Of a stretch of 64,000 nt of DNA, positions 8,132 through 17,071 are shown in pieces. Below the pieces are notes generated by a model. The model did no database searches. It was not told the origin of the DNA and saw only the letters and a program-made list of their open reading frames with translations. The translations under genes and the position numbers were made by a program. Source of the DNA: an uncultured Bacteroidales bacterium. GTDB lineage: Bacteria > Bacteroidota > Bacteroidia > Bacteroidales > Paludibacteraceae. Numbering within the stretch: the first letter of the stretch is position 1; each line of letters begins with the position of its first letter. The stretch covers positions 62,001 through 126,000 of the forward strand of contig CAMUYI010000005.1 of NCBI GenBank assembly GCA_947164985.1, written 5' to 3'.

Positions 8132-9555
8132 TAGAAGAAGAATTTTAATATATCGTTTCCGTTAGCGAAGATAAGCAGGGCGATGAGAATCCAGAAGCCT
8201 ATCTCGTTGGCTTTCTCCAAAAATTTATCGCTGGGTTTGCGGCGCGTGATCATCTCTACGAGCAGGAAGAGGATGTATCCGCCGTCGAGCGCCGGGATCG
8301 GTAAAAAGTTCATGAACGCCAGGATGATGCTGAGGAAAGCGGTCATATGCCAGAAGGCATACCAGCTCCAAGCAGCAGGGAACATCGAACCGATAGCAGC
8401 AAAGCCGCCTAAAGATTGCGCGCCTTCTTTGGTGAAGACCAATCGGAACTGCTTGACGTACATCGCCAGGATGTCCCAGCCGTATTGAATACCAGCCGGA
8501 ATGGCTTGCCAGAAGGTATAGTCCTGATGATCAAATTTCAGATCGATACGTGCTGCGATGCCTAACTTGCATTGGTCGCCCAAGAAAGCGCGGGTTGTTT
8601 GCAGTTCGCCATCCCGGTAATAATCGATGCTGATCGAGTCGCAGGGATGGAGACGTAGTTCTTGGGTCATCTGCATATAACAAGGGGTAGAAACACCTGC
8701 TACAGCCACAATGCTGTCGCCTTTCTGAATACCGGCGAAGTAAGCGGCATTGTCGGGAAGGACAGTATCCACTACACACGGGATCCATTCGGACATCAGC
8801 ACGTAGTGTTGCTTCTGATAGTTCTTATCGGCGCGTGCTTTTTCCCGTTCAGCCTTGTCGAAGTCATTCTGGAGCGCGAGATAGCGTTGTCCCAGATCTT
8901 CGGAAAGCGTCAGTTGGATAGTATCAGCACCGCGCAGCACTACAACGTCGCGTTTGCCTTCGATGATGATGGCTTGTACAGCATCGCCCAGCGCCTCGGG
9001 TTCTTCACCGTTGATGGTGAGGATACGATCCTGCTGCGCAAAACCTTCGTTCACCATGATTTCCGAGAAATAGAGTCCGGAGGTAACATTACGCAAAGGC
9101 AAGGTATCCTGTCCCCAAGTCCAAAGGAGCATGGAGAAGATGACTAACGCACCGATAAAATTGACGAGTATACCGCCCAGGATGATGAACATACGTTGCC
9201 AAGCAGGTTTGGAGCGGAATTCCCATTCTTGGGGTTCAGCCGCCAGATCTTCGGTGGAGTGCGTCTCATCGACCATACCGGCGATGGCGCAATAACCGCC
9301 GAAAGGCAGCCATCCGATGCCCCACTCCGTGGTCTCGGGATGCGCCTCCCACTCCTTGTCCTCATTCGGCGCAAAGAACTTAAAATGCCATTTGCCGTCG
9401 AACTTCTTTGCTCGGAAGAGGCTAATCCAGGGATTGAAGAACAGATAGAATTTCTCCACGCGGACGTGGAAGATCTTTGCGAACGTAAAATGCCCCAACT
9501 CATGTATCAACACGAGGAACGAAAGGGCAAGTATCAATTGAATTGCTTGTATCAT
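8131..9555 (-). CDS. rseP: site-2 intramembrane zinc protease RseP
   Basis: About 474 residues, an M50 family protease of the inner membrane. The metal motif [10 protein letters not shown] is in the first TM (about residues 18-27). A long periplasmic part holds PDZ-like domains (one around [17 protein letters not shown]). The second metal site region [15 protein letters not shown] lies near the end, followed by a last TM. It would cleave anti-sigma factors or signal-peptide remnants. An ATG at 9553-9555 is chosen over the adjacent TTG. It lies downstream of dxr, an order common in Bacteroidales. Confidence 0.95.
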   Translation of the reverse strand: MIQAIQLILALSFLVLIHELGHFTFAKIFHVRVEKFYLFFNPWISLFRAKKFDGKWHFKFFAPNEDKEWEAHPETTEWGIGWLPFGGYCAIAGMVDETHSTEDLAAEPQEWEFRSKPAWQRMFIILGGILVNFIGALVIFSMLLWTWGQDTLPLRNVTSGLYFSEIMVNEGFAQQDRILTINGEEPEALGDAVQAIIIEGKRDVVVLRGADTIQLTLSEDLGQRYLALQNDFDKAEREKARADKNYQKQHYVLMSEWIPCVVDTVLPDNAAYFAGIQKGDSIVAVAGVSTPCYMQMTQELRLHPCDSISIDYYRDGELQTTRAFLGDQCKLGIAARIDLKFDHQDYTFWQAIPAGIQYGWDILAMYVKQFRLVFTKEGAQSLGGFAAIGSMFPAAWSWYAFWHMTAFLSIILAFMNFLPIPALDGGYILFLLVEMITRRKPSDKFLEKANEIGFWILIALLIFANGNDILKFFF

Positions 9556-9559
9556 CAAA

Positions 9560-9592
9560 TTTACTATTTGGTCATTTACTATTTACCATTTC
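9560..9592 (-). repeat. 7-bp tandem array at the dxr stop codon
   Basis: In the coding direction: AAATGGT AAATAGT AAATGACC AAATAGT AAATTT. The dxr stop TGA and its last codons (VNSK) are within the array, which bridges to the rseP start. Confidence 0.8.
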
Positions 9593-10729
9593 TTCTGCGA
9601 TTTGACGAGCTGCCAAGTCGGTAGCCACATAATCTTCATAAGTGGGTTTGGCGATAAAGTGCGCCTTCGCCATCGTGTCAGCGATGATATCACTCATCTG
9701 CAGGAATCCGCACCGTCCTTCGCGGAAGGCGAGGTTAACGACCTCGTTGGCCGCATTGAGTACACACGGTATGTTTCCTCCCCGATGCATAGCTTCGTAG
9801 GCAAGTCCTAAGTTAGGGAAGCGATGCAGGTCAGGTTCCTCGAAGGTCAGATCCTTGAGTGCAAACAAGTCTGCACGCGGAAAATCGCTCTTGAGTCGCT
9901 CCGGGAAAGAGAGGGCATACTGGATAGGCAGACGCATGTCCGGTGCACCGAGTTGCGCTTTGATGGCGCCATCGGTGAACTGCACCGCCGAATGGACAAT
10001 GGACTGCGGGTGAACAAGCACTTGTATCTTCTCCACGGGCACGCCGAAGAGCCATTTGGCTTCGATGACCTCAAAGCCTTTATTCATCATAGACGCAGAG
10101 TCAATGGTGATCTTAGCTCCCATATCCCAGTTGGGATGCTTGAGTGCATCGGCAGCTGTGACAGTACGCATCCTATCGAGCGTGAAGGTACGGAAGGGTC
10201 CGCCACTGGCCGTAAGCAGAATTTTCTCTATCTCACTGCGATCTTCGCCAACGATCGATTGAAAGATAGCACTATGTTCGCTATCGACCGGCAGGATCGG
10301 CGTATGGTATTGTTGTGCCAGTTCGCAGATGATCTCACCGGCTACAACGAGGGTCTCTTTGTTGGCGAGTGCAATTGTCTTTCCGGCTTTAATGGCTTCG
10401 ATAGTAGGATGCAAACCAGCGTATCCTACCATGGCTGCCACGACAATATCGATGGAAGGCATAGTGACCACTTGAGCGATAGCGTCAGAGCCTGCCCAAA
10501 CTTTGCAGTCAAGCGCCGAGACTCTTTCTTTGAGCCTCTCATAGAGCGATTCATCGGCGATGCAGACCACTTCGGGTTTGAACTCGAGCGCCTGTTCGAC
10601 CAGTTTATCAATGCTCTTATGCGCACAAAGGGCATAGACGCTGTAACGGTCGGGATTTGCACGCACGATATCGAGCGTCTGCGTACCGATTGAGCCGGTA
10701 CTGCCTAAGATGCAAAGTTGCTTCACCAT
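9572..10729 (-). CDS. dxr: 1-deoxy-D-xylulose 5-phosphate reductoisomerase
   Basis: A 385-residue cytoplasmic enzyme converting DXP to 2-C-methyl-D-erythritol 4-phosphate with NADPH, the first committed step of MEP isoprenoid synthesis. NADPH-binding LGSTGSIGTQTLDIV is at the N-terminus. The substrate-binding segments LANKETLVVAGE, PVDSEHSAIFQ, TASGGPF and HPNWDMGAKITIDSASMMNKG are present. Length is normal. It overlaps the upstream LytM-like gene by 7 nt. This pathway supplies the prenyl precursors needed by the UbiA enzyme and the GGGP synthase domain in this window. Confidence 0.98.
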   Translation of the reverse strand: MVKQLCILGSTGSIGTQTLDIVRANPDRYSVYALCAHKSIDKLVEQALEFKPEVVCIADESLYERLKERVSALDCKVWAGSDAIAQVVTMPSIDIVVAAMVGYAGLHPTIEAIKAGKTIALANKETLVVAGEIICELAQQYHTPILPVDSEHSAIFQSIVGEDRSEIEKILLTASGGPFRTFTLDRMRTVTAADALKHPNWDMGAKITIDSASMMNKGFEVIEAKWLFGVPVEKIQVLVHPQSIVHSAVQFTDGAIKAQLGAPDMRLPIQYALSFPERLKSDFPRADLFALKDLTFEEPDLHRFPNLGLAYEAMHRGGNIPCVLNAANEVVNLAFREGRCGFLQMSDIIADTMAKAHFIAKPTYEDYVATDLAARQIAEEMVNSK

Positions 10730-11532
10730 ACGATCACCTCCTCCGGATTAACAAATTGTCCGGCATCCCATAACTCGATGACTATATCGTGTTCGCCATC
10801 CATCTGACCTAAGGCCTCCCCGCGTTCGATCGCAGCACCTTGCGTCTTGAGGACGTTCGAGACATGACGGTAAACCGTCACCATGGCTGCATTCTGTAGG
10901 ATGAGGGTGAAAGAGTTATCCGCCATCCTTTCGACAGAAACCAACGTACCACGCATGGTAGCCATGACGTTCTCTTTTTTTGCCGTACGGAGCGTCACAC
11001 CATAGATCCGTTGATCCGGTCGCGCCGATTGCATCACAACGCCACGCACAGGGCGATAGAGTTGGAGCACCTTGACCGACGCGGTATTATCGAAAAGCAA
11101 TAAACGATCATGCTCTTTCTGCTCATACTGCGCCATGAAGGCATCGGTAGCCTCGGAATGTTGTTCGGCAATACGCGCCCTTTCGATGCGCTGCAAGGAA
11201 TCCAGGCTCTGCACGCTATCCGTTTGGATAGCCCCCGCCGTAAGCTGTTTGATAACATCGAGGTACTGGCGTTGCAGCGTAAGGTCCGTTTGCAAAGAAT
11301 CCACACGCGCCGACTCTTGGATCAACTGCTGACGCAGGCTCTCGCTATACCCAGGTAAGATATTTCGTATAGGCGTATATACGATGAGCACAGACAGGAG
11401 CAGAATGAGTCCGATAATGGAAAGCGTAATCATGCTGATGGCACCTAAGAGGCTGACGCGAAAGTGAAACACCTCGCGCAGCGTCAGGTCATCCAGCATC
11501 GCCAAACGATATTTATGTCTTTTGTTAGCCAT
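10723..11532 (-). CDS. LytM/M23-like protein lacking the zinc ligands
   Basis: A 269-residue protein. A short cytoplasmic N-terminus ([10 protein letters not shown]), one TM (about 30-55, LLGAISMITLSIIGLILLLS), and a periplasmic coiled-coil (about 75-145) precede a C-terminal LytM-like domain (about 165-269). In active M23 enzymes the last motif reads HLHFELW; here it is HDIVIELW. The first motif region (RPDQRIYGVTL) also lacks the HxxxxxxxD pattern. It probably acts as a non-catalytic activator or scaffold. Start ATG overlaps the fumarase stop (TAATG). Longer start at 11547 rejected. Confidence 0.8.
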   Translation of the reverse strand: MANKRHKYRLAMLDDLTLREVFHFRVSLLGAISMITLSIIGLILLLSVLIVYTPIRNILPGYSESLRQQLIQESARVDSLQTDLTLQRQYLDVIKQLTAGAIQTDSVQSLDSLQRIERARIAEQHSEATDAFMAQYEQKEHDRLLLFDNTASVKVLQLYRPVRGVVMQSARPDQRIYGVTLRTAKKENVMATMRGTLVSVERMADNSFTLILQNAAMVTVYRHVSNVLKTQGAAIERGEALGQMDGEHDIVIELWDAGQFVNPEEVIVW

Positions 11533-13169
11533 TAGAGAATGGTACAACCCGCACAGGGTTTAAGTTGTTTAAAGAAATCGTTGCCCTTGTCATCGACGAG
11601 GATGAATGCCGGGAAGTTCTCCACTTCGATTTTCCAGATAGCCTCCATGCCTAATTCGGGATACTCGACGCACTCGATGGACTTGATGTTATTCTGCGCG
11701 AGGATGGCGGCAGGACCGCCGATGGAACCCAAATAGAATCCTCCATGTTTCTGGCAAGCGTTCGTCACATCAATGGAGCGGTTACCCTTGGCAAGCATGA
11801 TCATCGAGCCGCCGTGATCCTGGAACTCATCAACGTACGGATCCATACGACCGGCTGTGGTCGGTCCCATCGAACCGCAAGCCATGCCTGCCGGCGTCTT
11901 TGCCGGTCCGGCATAGTAGATCGGATGGTTCTTGAGGTACTCCGGCATGGGTTCACCTGCATCGAGACGCGCTTTGATCTTCGCATGGGCGATGTCACGG
12001 CCTACAATGATCGTGCCGTTGAGCGAGAGACGCGTTCCGATCGGGTACTTCGTCAGGATCGCACAAACATCCTTCATCGGTTGGTTCAGGTCAATACGTA
12101 CCGCATCGCCTTCGCCAGCCTGACGCAGTTCAGCCGGGATGAGGGAAGCGGGGTTATTATCGAGTTTCTCGATCCATATACCGTCTTTATTGATCTTACA
12201 CTTGATGTTACGGTCGGCAGAGCAGCTGACACCCAGGCCAATCGGACAGGAAGCACCGTGGCGCGGCAGACGAACGACGCGTACGTCATGCGCCATGTAT
12301 TTACCTCCGAACTGTGCACCGAGACCAATCTTATATGCCTCTTGCAGGAGTTGTTTCTCCAGTTCGACATCGCGGAAAGCACGACCCGTCTCGTCGCCTG
12401 TGGTAGGCAGACTATCATAGTAATGGGTCGAAGCCAGTTTCACTGTCAGCAGGTTCTTCTCTGCCGACGTACCGCCAATGACGATGGCGATATGATAAGG
12501 CGGACAAGCAGCCGTACCGAGCGATTTCATTTTCTCCACGAGGAACGGGATGAGGGTACCCGGGTTCTGGATACGTGCTTTAGTCTCTTGGTAGAGATAA
12601 GTCTTGTTAGCCGAACCGCCACCTTTGGTGACACAGAGGAAACGGTACTCTGCTCCTTCGGTTGCCTCGAGGTCGATTTGAGCCGGCAGGTTACATTTGG
12701 TATTCACCTCATCATACATGTTAAGCGGTGCGTTCTGCGAATAACGCAGGTTGCACTCCGTATAGGTATTGAAGACACCTTTGCTAAGCGCCTCTTCATC
12801 ACAGAAACCGGTCCAAACCTCCTGGCCTTTCTCTCCATGGATGATGGCGGTACCGGTATCCTGACAGAGTGGCAGTTGACCTTTGCAAGCCACTTCGGCA
12901 TTGCGCAAGAAGGTGAGCGCTACATACTTATCGTTGGCAGAAGCTTCGGGATCGCGGAGGATCTTCGCGACCTGCTCATTATGCGAACGGCGGAGCATAA
13001 AGCTCACGTCATGGAAAGCCTGCTGCGCCATGAGAGTAAGCGCCTCAGGCGCCACTTTTAATATCTCGTGTCCTTCAAACTCGCTGACCGATACATAGTC
13101 TTTAGTCAGCAGATAATACTCCGTCTCGTCCTTGCCGAGTTGGAACATCGGTGCATACTTAAATTCCAT
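11532..13169 (-). CDS. fumarate hydratase, class I (iron-sulfur)
   Basis: A 545-residue fumarase of the oxygen-sensitive [4Fe-4S] class I (FumA/FumB type). The N-terminal lyase domain has [17 protein letters not shown] and [12 protein letters not shown]. Cysteines near [20 protein letters not shown] and in [17 protein letters not shown] are candidate cluster ligands. The C-terminal beta domain contains [16 protein letters not shown] and [12 protein letters not shown]. It interconverts fumarate and malate, here probably in the reductive branch to succinate. A promoter element is at 13210-13217. Confidence 0.96.
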   Translation of the reverse strand: MEFKYAPMFQLGKDETEYYLLTKDYVSVSEFEGHEILKVAPEALTLMAQQAFHDVSFMLRRSHNEQVAKILRDPEASANDKYVALTFLRNAEVACKGQLPLCQDTGTAIIHGEKGQEVWTGFCDEEALSKGVFNTYTECNLRYSQNAPLNMYDEVNTKCNLPAQIDLEATEGAEYRFLCVTKGGGSANKTYLYQETKARIQNPGTLIPFLVEKMKSLGTAACPPYHIAIVIGGTSAEKNLLTVKLASTHYYDSLPTTGDETGRAFRDVELEKQLLQEAYKIGLGAQFGGKYMAHDVRVVRLPRHGASCPIGLGVSCSADRNIKCKINKDGIWIEKLDNNPASLIPAELRQAGEGDAVRIDLNQPMKDVCAILTKYPIGTRLSLNGTIIVGRDIAHAKIKARLDAGEPMPEYLKNHPIYYAGPAKTPAGMACGSMGPTTAGRMDPYVDEFQDHGGSMIMLAKGNRSIDVTNACQKHGGFYLGSIGGPAAILAQNNIKSIECVEYPELGMEAIWKIEVENFPAFILVDDKGNDFFKQLKPCAGCTIL

Positions 13170-13209
13170 AGTATATTTGTATTTTTTATGTTCTACATAA
13201 AATGCGCTG

Positions 13210-13217
13210 CAAAATTA
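13210..13217 (-). promoter_or_regulatory. promoter -7 element for fumarase
   Basis: Minus strand TAATTTTG-CAGC, with TTTGCACAT about 20 bp upstream. It sits 40 nt before the fumarase ATG. Confidence 0.65.
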
Positions 13218-13250
13218 CAAAAAAAAATCCGAATGTGCAAATAAAAAAGC

Positions 13251-13276
13251 AAAAATCCGGCCGAAACCGGATTTTT
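13251..13276 (-). terminator. intrinsic terminator after tRNA-Ala
   Basis: AAAAATCCGG - CCGAAA - CCGGATTTTT hairpin directly downstream (minus strand) of the tRNA gene, with a T-run on the exit side. Confidence 0.8.
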
Positions 13277-13278
13277 AG

Positions 13279-13351
13279 TGGAGCATAGGGGAGTCGAACC
13301 CCTGACCTCAACATTGCGAACGTTGCGCTCTACCAACTGAGCTAATACCCC
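13279..13351 (-). tRNA. tRNA-Ala (anticodon CGC)
   Basis: A full 73-nt cloverleaf can be folded: acceptor GGGGTAT/ATGCTCC, D-stem GCTC, anticodon loop TTCGCAA, T-arm AGGGG-TTCGACT-CCCCT. The anticodon is CGC, reading GCG. The acceptor contains the G3:U70 pair that identifies alanine tRNAs. CCA is not encoded. Confidence 0.93.
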
Positions 13352-13354
13352 TAA

Positions 13355-13475
13355 TTTATTGACGATTTACAAATTTACGATTTACGAGTTATTGACGATT
13401 TATTTAAATTGTACAATTGCCCTCAATAGAACAATCAATCGTACCTCGTCAATCGTCCAATCGTCAATTTCCGTG
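13355..13475. repeat. degenerate ACGATTT/TTGACGATT repeat block between tRNA-Ala and tmRNA
   Basis: This gap is largely made of ACGATTT-like heptamers (for example TTGACGATTTAC, TTACGATTTACG, TTGACGATTTATT) and their reverse complements (TCGTCAATCGTCCAATCGTCAATTT). The same word family recurs at 39882-39970 and 40958-41050. Confidence 0.65.
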
Positions 13476-13865
13476 TGGAGCTAACGGGAGTCGAACCCGT
13501 GTCCAAACAAGGAATACTTATGCTTTCTACACGCTTATCTTGGCCTTGATTTTCGTTCGGCAGCAAGACCCAAGCCACCAACCGCCGACTTATCTGCTAA
13601 GTTTTCGACACCGTATCGCAGCCTACGATCTCTATTCTGTGAATTTCCGCACCGCTATATCCATTGAGCCCACAGACTCGGCTTGGAGCGATGTCTCGTT
13701 CAGACGCCTTGCATCCGAAAAAGGCTAATCTACTATACTTCGATTAGGCAGCGAGAGCATACTCATAGTTGCCAGTTATCTTTTGAAGCGAGATTAACGA
13801 GCGTTGCCTCATTGCTCGGCGTGCTTACACAACCATTCTACCTGCTGTCAAAACCAAATAGCCCC
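13476..13865 (-). ncRNA. ssrA: transfer-messenger RNA (tmRNA)
   Basis: About 390 nt. The 5' end GGGGCTA and 3' end TAGCTCCA pair as a tRNA-Ala-like acceptor with G3:U70, and the T-arm is CACGGG-TTCGACT-CCCGT. The tag reading frame can be read on the minus strand from 13773 to 13747 with stop TAA at 13746-13744: G-N-Y-E-Y-A-L-A-A, with GGC as the probable resume codon. The end YALAA is the Bacteroidota pattern recognised by Clp proteases. Together with SmpB it would rescue stalled ribosomes. A promoter lies at 13886-13893. Confidence 0.95.
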
Positions 13866-13885
13866 TCTTGTTGTGAAAAAGCGTG

Positions 13886-13893
13886 CAAAGGTA
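13886..13893 (-). promoter_or_regulatory. promoter -7 element for tmRNA
   Basis: Minus strand TACCTTTG-CACGC preceded by TTTGCATATATC and an A-run plus GCAG, almost identical to the promoter of tRNA-Arg at 55263-55270. The tmRNA 5' end lies 21 nt downstream. Confidence 0.75.
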
Positions 13894-13938
13894 CTGCTTT
13901 TTTGCGATATATGCAAATAAAAATGCAATTTTTTGCAA

Positions 13939-15000
13939 TTATTGCAATACAATCTCCACTCGTCTATTCATTTGGCGGTGATCTTCGGTGTCATTTGGCA
14001 CGATGGGATCCATCTCTCCGCGCCCTTCTACTTCGATACGTTCGGCATGGATGCCACGATCGATCATCGCCTGTTTCACTTCCTGACATCGGCCTTCAGA
14101 GAGAATCTGATTAGAGCGATCCGAACCGATATTATCGGTATGTCCGACGATACGAATGTTCTGTTGCGGTCGAGCCACAAGGAATTGGTATAATTCGTTG
14201 AGCGCCGGTTCCGAGGAATCCAAAATATGCGTTTTCCCTGTTGCGAAATAGATATTATGCAAGACAAAGGATTTGATCTCTTTGGGTGACATGACGACTC
14301 CGTCGAAACGGGTAGGATCAGATATGGTATCTCTATACGGGAAATAGTTTGCCGCGGTCGCTTCGACGGTATAGAAAGGCACACGATCATCCAAGAGGAC
14401 AGCCAACACGCAGTGAATGGAGTCAGATGTAGTCTGCATCACTTTCTCACGAGCATCATTTCGCACAATAATGTTGGCTGCGACCGGTCGCGAAGTAAGT
14501 GAGTCTGTGACCGTAAAGGTGAGGCGCGTCTCCGGATAGAGATAGACCTTGATGGTATCTTCATCTTCTTTATGCGCAAAGCGAATGGTATCCGAAGTAA
14601 AGAAACCGGTCTTTGCCGCTACTATCCAATAAGAGCCGGTAGGCAGTCCTTTGGAAACACGTGCATGCTTATTATCAGTCGGTTTGCTGATTTTTGGTTT
14701 CTTGTTGGGTTTAGCCTGAAGGTCTTGCACCGTGATATGCGTAGCCGGCATGGGTTCTCCTGTCTGCAGATTATAGGAATAAACATAGAGAAGCGGTTTG
14801 CCGTCTTTTATACGTTGTTTTTTGGCTGCTTTGAGTTTTGCAGCTCTCTTTTTCTCCGCTTTGCGTTTGGCTGCCTCCCTTTTGCGCAACTGCACCTCTT
14901 TCGCCTTCGCACGTTTCTGCTGCGGAGTGAGCGCATACGCATTCATATCTCCCAGTAACAGGGAGAAAAGAATAGATAATATGGTAATGATCTTTCTCAT
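13939..15000 (-). CDS. OmpA-family protein with lysine-rich N-terminus
   Basis: A 353-residue exported protein: signal peptide about 1-23 (ending NAYA), a strongly basic Lys/Arg/Ala segment (about 28-68) that could bind anionic surfaces, and a beta-rich domain (about 70-240) with carboxypeptidase-regulatory-like strands (GEPMPATHITVQDL, GSYWIVAAKTGFF). The C-terminal OmpA peptidoglycan-binding domain (about 250-353) has NIRIVGHTDNIGSDRSNQILSEGR and the final RRVEIVLQ. It probably links the outer membrane to peptidoglycan. The gene lies between the tmRNA and tRNA-Met. Confidence 0.88.
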   Translation of the reverse strand: MRKIITILSILFSLLLGDMNAYALTPQQKRAKAKEVQLRKREAAKRKAEKKRAAKLKAAKKQRIKDGKPLLYVYSYNLQTGEPMPATHITVQDLQAKPNKKPKISKPTDNKHARVSKGLPTGSYWIVAAKTGFFTSDTIRFAHKEDEDTIKVYLYPETRLTFTVTDSLTSRPVAANIIVRNDAREKVMQTTSDSIHCVLAVLLDDRVPFYTVEATAANYFPYRDTISDPTRFDGVVMSPKEIKSFVLHNIYFATGKTHILDSSEPALNELYQFLVARPQQNIRIVGHTDNIGSDRSNQILSEGRCQEVKQAMIDRGIHAERIEVEGRGEMDPIVPNDTEDHRQMNRRVEIVLQ

Positions 15001-15043
15001 TTTAAAGCGGCAGGAGAACAGTCGTGGGACTATCCTCCTGCTG

Positions 15044-15118
15044 TGGTCCCACTTGGGCTTGAACCAAGGACCCCCTGATTATGAGTCAGGTGCTACTAAC
15101 CAACTGAGCTATGGGACC
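15044..15118 (-). tRNA. tRNA-Met (anticodon CAT)
   Basis: A 75-nt cloverleaf: acceptor GGTCCCA/TGGGACC, D-arm GCTCAGTTGGTTAGTAGC, anticodon stem-loop CCTGA-CTCATAA-TCAGG, T-arm CTTGG-TTCAAGC-CCAAG. Anticodon CAT. The overall sequence looks like an elongator methionine tRNA; a lysidine-modified tRNA-Ile2 cannot be fully excluded from sequence alone. Confidence 0.88.
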
Positions 15119-15129
15119 TGAATCAACTA

Positions 15130-16893
15130 TTATTTGTTGTTATGCGCAGCGATGCTATAAAGGCGCAGACAGTCTTTCGACTCGATCTTCAACTCTTCTT
15201 CCGTCAATTCCGGAATCATAATCTCCATACCTTCCTGCAGGTCAGTCGGCGCATTGAGTTGATCTCTATTGGCGATGTAGATATATACCCAACAGAAAGT
15301 GTTGTTATAATATTTACGAGCGAGTTTCGAAAGCGTCATTCCCTTCTCAACGGTAATCATCTCGTGGGCACGGGTCTTATACTCATTGATTTTCTCTTTG
15401 CGTGCACTCTCTGCCAATGCAACCGTCTTGACACCGTTCTCGACAACCTCCTGCTCCTGCTCCAGCACCGGAACACGCATCGGTTTGGCGTTCTCGAACG
15501 TAGGCACGATCGACTCGTCACGGTTGTCACTATTATCCTCGAGCTGGAGTTTCATCAGTTCGAAGGTCTCTTTATCCACAAGGTGGATAGCCGAACGGCG
15601 GTTCGGACCATAAGCCTTACTACTACGACGTCCTACAAGTTTACCGCTACCCTTGCCATACAAATGACTTGCCGGGATATTGTATTCCTGAACCAACTCA
15701 TCTACTACGACATCTGCACGGTTATCACCCAATTTGAAGTTATGTCCGTTAGTTCCGGTGTTGTCGCAATAACCGATTACTACTGCGTAGAGTTCCGGTT
15801 CGTTCTCCATACGATCAGCAACCTGCTGGATCGTTACGAGTGCATCTTGACGGAGGTTATGCTTGTCGTTATCAAAGTATACATTATATACCTCTTTACG
15901 CGGAGCCTGCTTGATGATCTCTTTCTCGCGAACAATGATCGAATCATGACGAATGATGATGGTGTCATGCGGAATGAGTTTCGGCTCGGCAGCCGCCAGC
16001 ATTTTGTCGAACGCATCGAAGGAAGGCATGTTACGCGGATGCGATTTGGAAACAGACTCCAGTTTGAAGCGCAGATTAGCGGTGATATCAAAGATACCAT
16101 CGTTATTCTTGGATGCATAAGACGAAGAGCTATGCTTGTGATAACCACGACCGTCCATGTAGTCACGCGTGAAATAGGTATAGTTCGCGCGCAATCCTAA
16201 CGCAAAAACTCGGTTGAGGTTAAACTCCAAATTCACACCGGCTTGGAGATATCCAATAGTCCTATAGTCCTTATCATGCTCCGGGCCAACAACACCGTCT
16301 GCATTAATATAGTTAGCGGTATTACCGCGACCGTGCGTCGGATTGATCCACTTACCCTTCTCCGCATCGTAATACTTGTCATCCAAGTAGTATTTTGCAC
16401 GCTTGTACCAAGCAGCACCACCTCCTACATACGGAAGGAGAGACACAATTTTCTTCTCCGCTCTCGGGAAAAAGAGATTAATCAGGTCAAACGACAGATA
16501 AGCTCCGGCTCTATGCATATGACCGGTAAGCAACGTATCCACGGTATATTCGTCATTCACGCCAGTAACATCATACATATTGTACATGTATTCGATACCA
16601 ACGTTCCAGATCGGCGTGAAGTTATATTCCAAAGCCAAACCGGCCGACGGGATAGCCACATTGTGCTTCATCTCGGAAGTAAAGTCACCATCAAAGGCGT
16701 TAAAACCGAGATGAGGAATGATCGACCAGTGTGCGATCTCCGGCTTGATACCCTTAGCATTCTCCTCCAAATTATACGGATGGACACCCTTAATCGAATC
16801 AGATTCTTGCGGCTGATTCTGAAGCTCCTGCGCCTGCATAGCGGCAGCAAAAGCAAAGCTTAACATGGATAGTATAAGTATACCTTTCTTCAT
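15130..16893 (-). CDS. OmpA-family outer membrane protein with C-terminal LysM-like domain
   Basis: 587 residues. Signal peptide about 1-21 (ending AAAMQA). A predicted outer membrane beta-barrel spans about 55-290 (many aromatic alternating strands such as GIEYMYNMYDV and GLRANYTYFTRDYM). A linker with repeated HDTIIIRHDSIIV precedes an OmpA domain (about 335-455: YNVYFDNDKHNL, VVIGYCDNTGTNGHN, NRRSAIHLV). The C-terminus (about 520-575, VEKGMTLSKLARKYYNNTFCWVYIY, read in parts) resembles a LysM fold. It would fasten the outer membrane to peptidoglycan. Promoter at 16936-16943. Confidence 0.9.
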   Translation of the reverse strand: MKKGILILSMLSFAFAAAMQAQELQNQPQESDSIKGVHPYNLEENAKGIKPEIAHWSIIPHLGFNAFDGDFTSEMKHNVAIPSAGLALEYNFTPIWNVGIEYMYNMYDVTGVNDEYTVDTLLTGHMHRAGAYLSFDLINLFFPRAEKKIVSLLPYVGGGAAWYKRAKYYLDDKYYDAEKGKWINPTHGRGNTANYINADGVVGPEHDKDYRTIGYLQAGVNLEFNLNRVFALGLRANYTYFTRDYMDGRGYHKHSSSSYASKNNDGIFDITANLRFKLESVSKSHPRNMPSFDAFDKMLAAAEPKLIPHDTIIIRHDSIIVREKEIIKQAPRKEVYNVYFDNDKHNLRQDALVTIQQVADRMENEPELYAVVIGYCDNTGTNGHNFKLGDNRADVVVDELVQEYNIPASHLYGKGSGKLVGRRSSKAYGPNRRSAIHLVDKETFELMKLQLEDNSDNRDESIVPTFENAKPMRVPVLEQEQEVVENGVKTVALAESARKEKINEYKTRAHEMITVEKGMTLSKLARKYYNNTFCWVYIYIANRDQLNAPTDLQEGMEIMIPELTEEELKIESKDCLRLYSIAAHNNK

Positions 16894-16935
16894 AACGAAA
16901 AGAGATAATTTGTTTCAATAATCACAATTTGGCTG

Positions 16936-16943
16936 CAAAATTA
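16936..16943 (-). promoter_or_regulatory. promoter -7 element for the OmpA-LysM gene
   Basis: Minus strand TAATTTTG-CAGCC with TTTGCGTATGTC and an A-run upstream. It lies about 43 nt before the ATG. Confidence 0.7.
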
Positions 16944-17026
16944 CTACTTTTTTTTGACATACGCAAATATTTTAAGAAAAAAAATTTTTTTTTACACTCC
17001 GTATTGCATATATAAGATTTTTTTTG

Positions 17027-17034
17027 TAATTTTG
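17027..17034 (+). promoter_or_regulatory. promoter -7 element for pta-ackA
   Basis: TAATTTTG preceded by TTGCATATA at about the -33 distance, 37 nt upstream of the pta ATG. The divergent OmpA promoter is on the other side of the same gap. Confidence 0.65.
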
Positions 17035-17071
17035 TGCCATATTTTAGAAATCAACTAAAACACACAATATT

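Noticed and set aside
11745..13061. 438-residue frame antisense to fumarase
   Set aside because: Shadow frame; fumarase motifs are on the minus strand.
13417..13728. Short ORFs in the tmRNA region
   Set aside because: The region is fully explained by the tmRNA gene on the minus strand.
15011..15040. CAGGAG...CTCCTG hairpin downstream of tRNA-Met as a terminator
   Set aside because: The stem is short with a long loop and no T-run, so I did not call it.
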